A DNA stretch of 19,625 nt from Spirogloea muscicola (taxonomy: Eukaryota > Streptophyta > Zygnematophyceae > Spirogloeales > Spirogloeaceae): positions 1,489,632 to 1,509,256 of the forward strand of contig WELB01000004.1 in assembly GCA_009602725.1 (NCBI GenBank), read 5' to 3'. The translations under genes and the position numbers were made by a program. The notes below the pieces were generated by a model. That model saw nothing but the letters and a program-made list of their open reading frames with translations, did not search any database and had not been told where the DNA came from. Of the stretch, positions 1 to 9,200 are shown piece by piece (the stretch's first letter is position 1; each line of letters opens with the position of its first letter).

Positions 1-27
1 GGCGGCGGCGGCGGCGGCGGCGGCGGA
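1..27. repeat. GGC trinucleotide run coding poly-Ala
   Basis: About nine GGC units at the left edge. In the glycosyltransferase frame they encode an Ala run just upstream of the catalytic domain, part of a low-complexity leader that may belong to a targeting or disordered N-terminus. Confidence 0.85.
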
Positions 28-2484
28 GGGCTCCAGGCACAGCAGCGGCGGCGCGGCGCCGTTCGTCGACCAGCGGCCGGTGTCGGTCGTCATCCCGGTG
101 TACAACGAGGTCGCCGGCATCCCCATCCTGGTGGAGCGCGTCGGCGCCGCCATGCGCGCGCGCGGCGGCCCGTACGAGATCGTCTGCGTGGACGACGGAT
201 CCTCTGACGGTGAGCAGCTGCGCCACTGGCCTTTTAAAATCCTGCGAGCAGCTTTCGCGAGTCCTCCTAGCTCCTACTCTCATTCTACTACTGAAAGCAC
301 CAGCTTAAGTAGCAAGATGAGTGCAACGTGCACGACGATAGTGACGACGGAAGTGAACATTGCTGCATTGCATGTGTTCTGGACTTGTATTCTAGGGTTT
401 TATTCCGCTTGTTAGGGGCGGTTCTTGGCACAGTGCAACAGGGACTTCAAGTGAAATCTCAAGGACAGATTGGCGAGGCATAATGCCAAGCCATCATCAT
501 TTTTGAGACACACTCATCAGACCACGTAAATTTAGTAATCAGTAGCGCTTCGAGGTTGCAATCTGTTGTGACGTGACTTTCTACCTGATTCCGCCATGTC
601 AGAGTTAAGGTCATGCACTTAGGGTTCAGGTTGAGAATACCAAAATATCATGAAGACTGGTGTTCGGTACTGTGTAGGCATGTCACATCAATTGAAGCAG
701 CTTCTGCCAAGTGATGCCAGGCACCACGCAGTTGCTGCAGGCAATGGCAGCTGAGCGGCAGGACCTCAGGGCTGTGATTTTCCGTCGCAACTTTGGGCAG
801 ACGGCAGCCATGGCTGCCGGGTTCGACTTTGCGGCTGGCGAGCTCCTGGTCACTATGGACGGGGACTTGCAGAATGACGCAGATGATATCCCCAGGATTC
901 TGGACAAGCTGCTGTATGGGGAAACAGGCCAAGGCGGGGACCCGGGAAATGGTGCTTGGGGCAGCATGCCTCGTGACGATGGCGGTTACGATATGGTCGT
1001 TGGCTGGCGGCGGCACCGGAAGGACGATGTGCTGACGAGAAACATCCCCTCAGCTGCTGCCAACTGGCTGATTGGCCGAGTCACTGGGGTACGATTACTC
1101 TCACTTTGTGAGTAGCCTGCTTCCTGATCTGCTCCTGCTTGTCTAGGGGCTTGTCTAAGGCTATACTTGGAAAACACAAAAGTCAGAGAGCCCCATCTTG
1201 ATGACTCAGACATTTAGAGAGCCCCAGATTACAGGCGAGTCAAGTGTCCGATTACCTTTGCACTCAGCCACTTGTGTCTGCCTGGCTTTGCTTTCGAGTC
1301 AAGGAAGTCAACCTAGTTGGACACACTTGTCTGCTCTTGTCATAGCACAACTACATCATGATCCCTGTCTTCGTTCTCATAGAAGTTTGCCAAGCTGCTT
1401 GGCATGATCATCTCCAATGTACCAGTCCAATGGCTTGTTGCTGGAGCAGGTGAAGCTGCATGACTATGGCTGCAGTCTCAAGGCCTATCGTGCTTCAGTT
1501 GTAAGCAGCCTGAGGTTGTACGGCGAGATGCACCGCTTCATCCCTGCCCTTGCCGCCATGGAGGGCGCCTCCATCTCAGAACTCGAGGTGGGGATGCTCT
1601 TGGCCACCTCCTCCAGCCGCCTCTGCAACATCAACAGCTTTGTTGCTGGTCGCATACAAGCATTTCATCCATTACCTAGCACTAGGCTTAAGCCCTGGTT
1701 GTAAACCCCATGATCTTGCAGCTTACCACACATGCCAGGATGAGTTTGCTTAAGGTCAAGTGGTAATTCACTGCAGCAGCGTGAAACAGGGCAAGGAGCT
1801 TGCAAAGTAAATCCGCGCCTCTGCATGCTCTCTCTTTGGACAGGTGCAACATGCCCCTCGATTATATGGTGCATCCAAGTATGGACTGGGGAGAATACCC
1901 AGGGTTCTACTGGACCTGGCCACCATCTGGTTCCTCAGCAAGTATCGGGACCGACCAATGCAGCTCGTCGGCCTCCTTGGCATTCTGTGCCTCCTCAGCT
2001 CAATGGCATTTGGAGTTGCAGCCTGCTGGTCCTTCGCCACGTCAGCAAGATCATACGGCGTCGCAATGGCCCTCTCGAGTTCCATGGCTCACGCAGTTGC
2101 ATCTCTTGAGCTACTTGTAATGGGCTCGCAGGTGAATTGCCTGGATGCAATTTACTTAATATTGTTATGCCAGGTCTATATCTTCTTCATGTTGTGTGGC
2201 AAGTTGTTCTTGCCTGATGCTAATGTATGCAAGTTGGGAGAGCCTTCTGGCTGGTACCCTAACCTGTTGGAGACAGATGCAAACTAGTCTACTGCAGAGC
2301 CCTCCCCATGTCTCTGGCTGCACCAAGGTGCTCTTGTCTGCCTCTGCTGATCTGCAATTCGTTTCTTGCTCTTTTTCAGCTGATGTGCCTTGGCTTTCTG
2401 AGTGAGATCTGCATTCGCACGTACTTTGAGTCCCAACCTCGCCCTGTATATCGAGTCCGGGAGGTTGCCACATCTACAGCCTGA
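1..2484 (+). CDS. Polyprenyl/dolichol-phosphate sugar synthase-like GT2 glycosyltransferase, 5' partial, 5 exons
   Basis: Probably transfers a sugar from a nucleotide sugar to a polyprenyl or dolichol phosphate at a membrane; donor and acceptor cannot be read from sequence. Exons by splice phase: 1-209, 721-1088, 1450-1587, 1844-2131, 2380-2484 (stop TGA). The joined frame gives about 368 aa and is open to the left edge, so the start is outside. Seen: an Ala-rich leader, then VSVVIPVYNE (about residue 27), VCVDDGSSDG (about 62-70), RRNFGQTAAMAAG, the DXD-type metal/nucleotide site MDGDLQND (about 115-122), NWLIGRVTG, LHDYGCSLKAYR, LYGEMHRFIPALA and HAPRLYGASKYGLGRI. Two hydrophobic segments follow in exons 4 and 5, ending in a short basic tail. 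This order is that of bacterial GtrB-like and DPM1-like enzymes; two C-terminal membrane helices fit the bacterial type better than soluble DPM1. All four introns are GT-AG; intron 1 splits the last Gly of DDGSSDG. Convergent with the ICMT gene. Family assignment is firm, substrate unknown. Confidence 0.9.
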
Positions 2485-3782
2485 AACTGCAAGCCCTGGC
2501 CGAATATCATGGAGATATTTCTTCAACAAGCCTTGCTCGTGTTCTGAGAAGCTCTTGTCTTAGCTTGATTCACAGTAAATAACATCCTCACATGGCTGCG
2601 CGGCTTTGGTGCTACCTGTCTTTCGTAAGGACGATAGTCCTGGCTTAGGCCTATCCTGCTGCGCAACTAGGTGAAGAAGAGTTTAGCTCAATCTTTACAC
2701 CTATAATTAGTGTGTAGACAGCCATGTCATTGTGGCTTTGCTTCTTCTCTTAGGTAGCCCATGTTGCTTCTCTCCTTAAGTTGTCCTTGTCATTAAGAGC
2801 CCAACTTTGTCAGCCTGACGTTGATACATGAGTAAGTGGAGTGAGTCACCGAGCGCTTCTGAAAAGAATCTTCATTGCTAGTCAGCTCTCAAGCTGACAG
2901 ATCGTCAAGCACACATTCTTGTCAGTTATTGACTTATGCATGTAGATTTGTCAACAATCTCTATGGGTGAATGTTGTACGCAATAGTTTAGCAGATATGT
3001 AAGCACTCCATGGATCAGAAATTTAGCCGCCCTTGATATCTCAATTCTCCAATAAGCGCGTCTCGTGCACTGAGTGAGAGAGCACGTCTTCCCAGCATTC
3101 ACCATTGACGCCCAAAGCTATGCAAACTCCACTGAAACTCAAGCCAACTCCACTGGAACTCAAGCCAAACATGCTGAAGTGAAGCCAAGTCGGAAGCAGA
3201 GCCCAAGTCGTAGTCGACAATCAAGCACACGCTAGCCAGACTCCTACCACTCACTGAGCCACAGTTGTTGCACGTAAAGAAAGCAAAAATGTGGGGTCAA
3301 AATCTACAGCGGAGAACCCACTGGAGTCGAAGCCAGCACCTTGTTTAATGTTTGGAGTGAAAATAATGTCCATAGTGTAAGCTCAGTAGGGCTGACTGGC
3401 CACCATGGCCTCGACAGGCAGCTCTACTTTTTTTGCCACTGCCTTTGCCGGCATGCCGATCCTGGGAGCAAGCTTAAGGCAAGTGTGCACGAGCAATGGT
3501 AGTCCTGCCGATTGGAGCAGGAGCAGTCTCTACTAGCAGGATGCAATCAAGTCTCAGCTACGGGTTGCCTTGATGCATGTAATAGGACGCAATGGAGGAG
3601 ACTACTGTGATATAGAGGGGGCATAGATGCGGAGATTAGAGAGAGAAGAAGCTCTCCCTAAAAGGGGTGATGGCTGTGAGGACAGGCTTACTAAGTAACA
3701 GGAAGACATCTGACTAGCTCTAAATGACAATCCAACTTTAGCTTTGGAGGGGGTCATCAACTGCAGCAAAAACATTAAAAAG
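2485..3782. other. Convergent intergenic region, no gene seen
   Basis: This stretch holds the 3' flanks of the glycosyltransferase (+) and the ICMT gene (-). No frame on either strand shows a family motif or a chain of splice-compatible exons, and I see no tRNA or rRNA-like structure. TGTAA pentamers, the usual green-algal polyadenylation signal, occur on the + strand near 2998 and 3575, but both lie far from the glycosyltransferase stop. The only clear structure is the 21-bp tandem duplication at 3125-3166. Confidence 0.6.
3125..3166. repeat. 21-bp tandem duplication
   Basis: Two adjacent 21-bp copies (3125-3145 and 3146-3166), each starting AACTCCACTG and ending AACTCAAGCC, differ at one base (A or G at the eleventh position). 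They are followed by decayed GAAGCCAAG-type motifs up to about 3240. No coding role seen. Confidence 0.85.
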
Positions 3783-5161
3783 TTATGGGACGAAAGGGAT
3801 GCCTGAAGGAGTCAGGATGGCGTACTCGTCATATGCTAGCCCAAAGAAGTCCCGCAAAAGTTGCTCCTCATAGCTGAAGCAACAGAGGCAAGCTTTCTGC
3901 TTTAGCTGCAATAGTACATGTCAGGTACTGCTCAATCCTGCTCATAGTCATGACCATTGCTAGGTAGGAGCAGGAACGGCAACAATGCGTGCATCAAAGA
4001 GGCATACAATCATCGCCAGCCACGTACAAGATCCTGTCAGAGAAGAAGCGCCAGGAGATGCACGCAAAAGCGACGGTGCAAAACGGATTCGCGAGCATAA
4101 GCTGCGTAGCAATGGACCAGATAAACCAGCCCATGTAGCCTGGGTGGCGCACGTACCTGCGACCCCAGTCGGCAATGTCATCAGGCTTCGTGCAGTAATG
4201 TGCTATAAATCCATAGCAGGAGAGCTTAGATCTAGCTCAAGTTACTGCAAGTGCTTGCTGTTGGGTCGAGACACCCTGTAACCTTGCTAGGGAGGAGAGT
4301 CTGTTAGCTGCTAACCTTCTTAAGCAATGCACGTCAAGCCTCTGATGCAGAAGTCAATTGAAGAATTAGGAGAGAGTATATGAGGACCTTCTGCAGGTGC
4401 GGATGAGTATGTTAGCAGCAACAGCCCTCACCGGTAGATGCCGTGCATGACGAGGCGGTGATTGGGGCGGCGCACGTGCTTGATTTCGTGCGTGAAGTTG
4501 TGGCGCGCCGTCATGAAGGCGGCCTTGCGCACAACCTCGCCGAGCACGACGAGAGCAGCGCCGAGGCGCTGCACCACTGAGAAGCGGGCCTTGAGGCCGG
4601 GCGCCAGGCGACGCTCCATTTCGTACTCAAGGCAGGAGCACGTGAACGCGGCCACGTATGCCGGGCTGATGAGCCATGCTGCCGCCACAGAGAGGCAGCC
4701 GCCGGCGCTCCCGATCAGCACCATGAGCCTTGATCTAACTGTAATCGAGACCCAAATCTGAACCACAATGTGTGCTGTATTTCAAGAATTCTACACCGAA
4801 GCATAGGCTTAATGTTACTTGTCCATGGACACCTGACCTCTTGATGCCTGATAAGGCAAAACCTTGATACTCTAACAGCATCAAACCCAATGCCTCGCTT
4901 CCAGTCCAGAACACTCTAGTTATAGATCATTCAGTTGGGTTTCCAATCGCAGTCTGAAAGCAGCGAGCTTTAGGAAGCCGGATCTGAGCACCGCAACTGG
5001 CTGCTCAAGCTTGCTGGCGATAGGGATTGTGGGCCAGGGGGTGGTCTGCATGCATGAGCTCACGCACAGCGGCGGCTGAGCTCGGCGGGCGTGTAGAGCG
5101 CGGCGAGGCAGAACTCGGTGAGGTGGAAGAAGGCCACCGCCAGCAGGTACGCCCAGAGCAT
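3783..5161 (-). CDS. ICMT: Protein-S-isoprenylcysteine O-methyltransferase, complete, 4 exons
   Basis: Methylates the C-terminal prenylcysteine of CAAX proteins (Ras/Rho-like GTPases and others) with SAM, at the ER membrane: the last CAAX-processing step. Exons in transcript order: 5161-5068, 4678-4432, 4156-4028, 3873-3783 (stop TAA), phases 1, 2, 2; 186 aa, close to the usual plant length of about 200. Seen: N-terminal FFHLTEFCLAALY; RSWLISPAYVAAF spanning the first junction; GEVVRKAAFMTARHNFTHEI; HRLVMHGIYRYVRHPGY with the RHP signature at about 117-119; GWFIWSIATQLMLANPF membrane segment; RRFF-like WRFFSDRIFYEEQLL with the EE pair at about 159-160; C-terminal FFGLAYDEYA and PSGIPFVP. These are the SAM/prenylcysteine-binding landmarks of the family. 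ATG 5161-5159 is chosen because an in-frame TGA lies 48 nt upstream. All introns are GT-AG. Divergent from FAM91, from which it is separated by about 1.08 kb. Confidence 0.95.
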
Positions 5162-5355
5162 GGCCGCGCCGCCGCAGGCGCCTCTTGGGGCGGTGGGCTT
5201 TGAGTGTCAGCGCTCAAGTCGAGGGCCTCAATGTCAGAGGCAAAAGCATGGCGTCAATGGCGTGAAGCCAAGGCTGGTGTCAGCGGCGGTGCCACTGGCC
5301 CTGCCGCCGGCCCCGGCAGCTGGGCCACCTGTGAGGTGGGGTTCTTTGGCTCGAA

Positions 5356-5404
5356 GGCTTTGGGTTTGGGTTTGAGGAATGGAGTTAAGGGTTTAAGGTT
5401 TGGG
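5356..5404 (-). promoter_or_regulatory. AAACCC-rich element upstream of ICMT
   Basis: Read on the minus (ICMT sense) strand this is CCCAAACCTTAAACCCT followed by degenerate CAAACCCAAACCCAAAG, 195-243 nt upstream of the ICMT ATG. The 17-nt core (5388-5404) is an exact inverted match to 6381-6397 in FAM91 intron 1. It resembles plant telo-boxes and telomere-like repeats, but the regulatory role is inferred. Confidence 0.5.
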
Positions 5405-5560
5405 CCTCCACGGGTGCGCAATCGCGTGGCAAAGCAGTCAAAGCCTCTGCTGCTGCCATCGCCACTGATAGAGCTGCTGCCAGTGCTGGCAATGTCCTCG
5501 CCACAGTGGAAGGAACGGCTCTGCCAATGTATGGCAATGGCTGTGAGAGGCCAGCCCAAA

Positions 5561-5915
5561 GAAGTGAGCTCTTCCAAAGAAGGTCTCCGGCCGTCCACAA
5601 GTCCTGTGCACCACGCTGGCGACCGGAGCGCCAGCGGAGCTTGCAAGCGACCCCTCCACCAGACGATGCGAGCAGCCGCGGTCGCGGTGCGAGAAGAGTT
5701 GCGCTCGGAGCTGGACGGCGAGGTGGACGGTTGTTGAGAATCAGAGCGAGGAGGGGATACGAGGAGTGAGCTCTTCCGAAAGGGGCGGGGGCTGTGTATG
5801 GCGAGCCCACAAAGAATGGGGGATTCGGAGGCCGGGGAAAGAGGCGGTGGGAGAGCGAGGACGGAGAGGGAGCTCTTCCGAGAGTGGGCGACGGCTGGAG
5901 GAAGTAGCTCTTGCA
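5561..5915. repeat. Dispersed AGCTCTTCC-type motif, degenerate repeat
   Basis: The motif (G/A)AGCTCTTCC recurs at about 5567, 5768 and 5870, with a weaker TAGCTCTTGC at 5905; each copy lies in purine-rich GGAG/GGCGG sequence. The spacing (about 200, 100 and 35 bp) is irregular, so this looks like a decayed minisatellite rather than a clean array. Confidence 0.45.
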
Positions 5916-5939
5916 GGTAGGGGGGGGTGAGGAAGAGGG

Positions 5940-5942
<3 letters not shown>

Positions 5943-5973
<31 letters not shown>
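5943..5973. repeat. (GA)15 microsatellite
   Basis: An uninterrupted 31-nt GA dinucleotide run upstream of FAM91, likely in its promoter or 5' UTR. Such purine tracts can serve as GAGA-type elements in plants, but here it may simply be a simple repeat. Confidence 0.95.
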
Positions 5974-5977
<4 letters not shown>

Positions 5978-6241
5978 CGAGGCGCAACGAGGCAAGTGGG
6001 TCTCCAACAGTGCGCAGGAGAGAGAGTAGTGGCGTTACACAGGGCCGGGAGCAACTGCCGCTTCCCGTGGCCGGTCTGGGACGGCGTCCTGAAGCGGCGG
6101 CAATGGCGGCAATGGCGAGCCATTGCGCTCACAGCAGCGGCCGCGGCGGCGGCGGCAGCGGCGACGTCGCCAGCAGGCATCTCAGAGGATATGGCCTCTG
6201 CTCTTCGAAGGCGTGACCTCAAAACAGAGAGAGCGGCGGCC

Positions 6242-9200
6242 ATGGCGAAGGTCGTGTCGGCGGTCGAGGACGACCTGCTGGCGCGCGCCGCCGAGGACGG
6301 CGTGCCGTGGGACCGCCTCACCAAGCGCCTCAAGCTCTACCTCGGGTCCCGCGACGCCTGGCTCCGCCGGTAGATTCGAACCCAAACCTTAAACCCTAAA
6401 ACCTTAACCCCTAGGCCGCACTGAGGGACTCCCACTGTCATCGTTTCTTGTAAGCTGCTTGCGTGCGGACTGTGCGTTCCATCTGGGCGATGATCATCGC
6501 ACGCCATAGTGCAGACTGGCCTTGGTCACGCGCGGGATTATTCTGGCAATCCACTGTGCTGGTCAAGCACGCAGCTTCCTTCAGCGGATGCGATAGCTGA
6601 CTTGCCTAAATCTAGTGTGCTCGTGGTTGTCATGTTACCTTGCGTGCCATGGGCTGAGCGTAGCTGCAGTGCTCCCGGACTGAGTCAGCACAGTGATGAT
6701 CGTCAAAGGCGAAGCTGCGAGGCCCCCCAGTGCCAAAGACGAGCTCCTGGCTATGCAATAGCATACATACAACATGACCACTGGACGTTGCAATCCCTTG
6801 CTACGCAGAATCAAGGAGCACTGCATCAAGAAGAGGTACAGGTGGAGCAAGTGCGCCGCCAAGAACGTCTGCAAGGAGTATGAGTACTACGAGGACCTCA
6901 TGCGCCACGTCAAGAAGAATCAGTCAGTGAGCTCTTGAGCGTGGCCGCGTCCACCTTCCCTTTCTGGGTCCTTCAGGGCGGCATCGTCAAAATTAAAATT
7001 GACGCTTGCGGTGCCAGTCAATGGAAAGGCAGCACCCTGCTTGCTTGGCTTGCATGCAGCATACAGTAACTTAGCCAGCTGCTATACAAAACTGATGTGC
7101 AAGAGTTGCTATATGCTGTGATGGGTGCAGCTGTTTCCGTACCACCTCGCTGAAGACGTGTGCCGCATCATCCGCGTCTCGCCATTCAATTACTACTGTG
7201 ACATGCTGTACGAGGTGCTCAAATCAGGTAAGTCTCAGTACTGGGAGAATCAGCTCCGTTTTGTTTGCCGCCTAAAGGTTATGCTGGTGGCCCCTCCGTG
7301 ACTGGCTTCTTCGTGGATGCTTGCATTATGATTAAACATTATAATCATTCCACCCCACAGACGTTCTGTAGCTAAGTAAAAGCATGCAAGTAGAGCTGTT
7401 GACGTGGCAGTCTCTTAGCTGAAGTGTATGATGGCTCCACTCCAGAGCGCTCGTATGACTCTATTCCCAACTTCAGCGCTGCGGATGCTCTTCGAGAGAC
7501 AGGAGTCGGTCGCAACCAGTACATTGACCTCATGAACAAGTGTAGATCCAAGGTGAGACTTGTCCGGTGCAGTCAAGGTCGTGATGTAAGCTGAGTTAAA
7601 TGCATAAATTCAGTGGTGCTAGCACTTACCTTTCATGCTATATGGTGAATATGATATATATTACAGATGTTGTGGAGAGTGAACAAGAGCTTCGTCAAGG
7701 AGATGCTGCCAAGCCAGCCCATTCAATTTCCGCTGGAACCATGGTGGCATGTCACCGTTGTCAACCTGACTCACGAGGAGTTCAGGGTCAGGTCATCTCA
7801 TGTCCTAACTCCCCTCATCTCGTGTCCTTATGTTCCTTACTCATGTCCTGATTGCTGCATACGCTCGTCAGGTCTTGCCTTTGAACAGTGTCATAGTGGC
7901 ACCTATTGGACACAGTAAATCCGTCTTCATGGCATGCCAATGCAGGACTACCCGTCAGGTGCTGAGTTTTCTCGCTGTTGCTGATTTCTCGTACCTTGTC
8001 AATCTTCTTCTTCTTGCAAAATTGTTCTACAGAAGCTGTCTGAGGAGGAGAGCGTCTTGGTGAAGACAGCAGCCAAAGATGCCCCAGCCCTGGTCGGAGA
8101 GTTCAACATTGACACTCTGAGAGAGCTCTACAACCGGGGTCTCATCTACTTCGACGTGCCCGTCTTTCCAGACGATATCTTTCACAGTAAGTACCAGTTA
8201 GTTAGGAACGGGGGTTGGATTCTGGGAACCTGGGTACATGTTTATATCTGACAGCCGTTGCACATGCTGGGTGACACGAAGCTCACAACTTGTAAGCAGT
8301 TGCACTGAGGGTTCTTGAGAGCGGCGAGCATGACTACATTCGATCTTGCGTGCAGTTTCTACGTTGGAAGGCTTTGTCTCTAACACCAATCAAGCCTACG
8401 AGGATGAAGTTGAAGGGTACTCAAGCGCACCTTACTGATGCCTTGAACATGCTGAGCACTTCAATTCTGAACGTTGTATTGGTGTATGTTTTGTGAAGGA
8501 GGTAGTCATCCACTTGATTAAGAGCTGGTAGCCATGTTCTTTGTTGCATCTAGGTACAACACCAAGTTGCTTGTAGATACCTGTTCGAGGCCTTGAATGC
8601 CTTTGAGCAGGTCACGGAAAGTGATGGCTAGTGAAGACCATCCCATCTTGCAGGCTACTCTACTCACTGTTCGTAGCATTCAGTGAACGAGCCACTGTAG
8701 CAGAGCTAGCTACAACGCTACAAGCGAATCTGGAGCGCCTTGGGGCTGCCGTCTCTCTGGCCTGCCGGCTCGGCTGGGCTCGTAAGGTAGATGCTATATG
8801 AAATGAAATGAAGTTATATTATCAATTGTTGGACTCTAAGTTTTACTGCTCATTTTGACCCACACACTAGGATGATGATGAAATGGACTGTTGGCCAATC
8901 TCGACTCCAGCTTGATTGGTAAAGTGATCACCTCGTTGGCTCAGAGTTCTGTGTGGCCATCACAACTTAAAGGTGACGACTTCGCTTGCTTCAGGTAATG
9001 AGCGTCGAAGCGATACTTGACGATGACAATGAGGAGGCGTCTGCTGTTACTGACCGCAACTTGGGGCTGACTGAAGGAGGGGCTACTGACAAGGGCTTGA
9101 GGCCAAGCCTGTCAGCTGACCAGCTTGCGGATGCCCCCAAAGCGGCAATCAACAGGATTGCTTTCCTGGTGGACGCCAACCTTACCTCCTACCTCATGAT

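Larger units (their letters stand above)
5162..6241. promoter_or_regulatory. Divergent ICMT/FAM91 promoter region
   Basis: This 1.08-kb spacer separates two start codons that point away from each other, so it must hold both 5' UTRs and both promoters, possibly a shared one. It is GC-rich and low in complexity: an AAACCC-rich tract (minus sense) at 5356-5404, dispersed GCTCTTCC motifs, a GA microsatellite and an Ala/GCG-rich run near 6140. No TATA box was identified. Long open frames cross it on both strands (for example a minus frame of about 360 codons, 5254-6333), but they carry no family motif and are best read as effects of GC bias and repeats. Confidence 0.55.

Noticed and set aside
4428-4766. 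Reading the ICMT second exon from the ATG at 4766 as the gene start
   Set aside because: The preceding exon (5161-5068) carries the conserved N-terminal FFHLTEFCLAALY segment and joins in phase at 4678.
5254-6333. Minus-strand open frame of about 360 codons across the ICMT/FAM91 spacer
   Set aside because: Composed of Ser/Leu/Pro/Arg runs from the GA microsatellite and GC-rich repeats, overlaps FAM91 exon 1 in antisense and has no domain.
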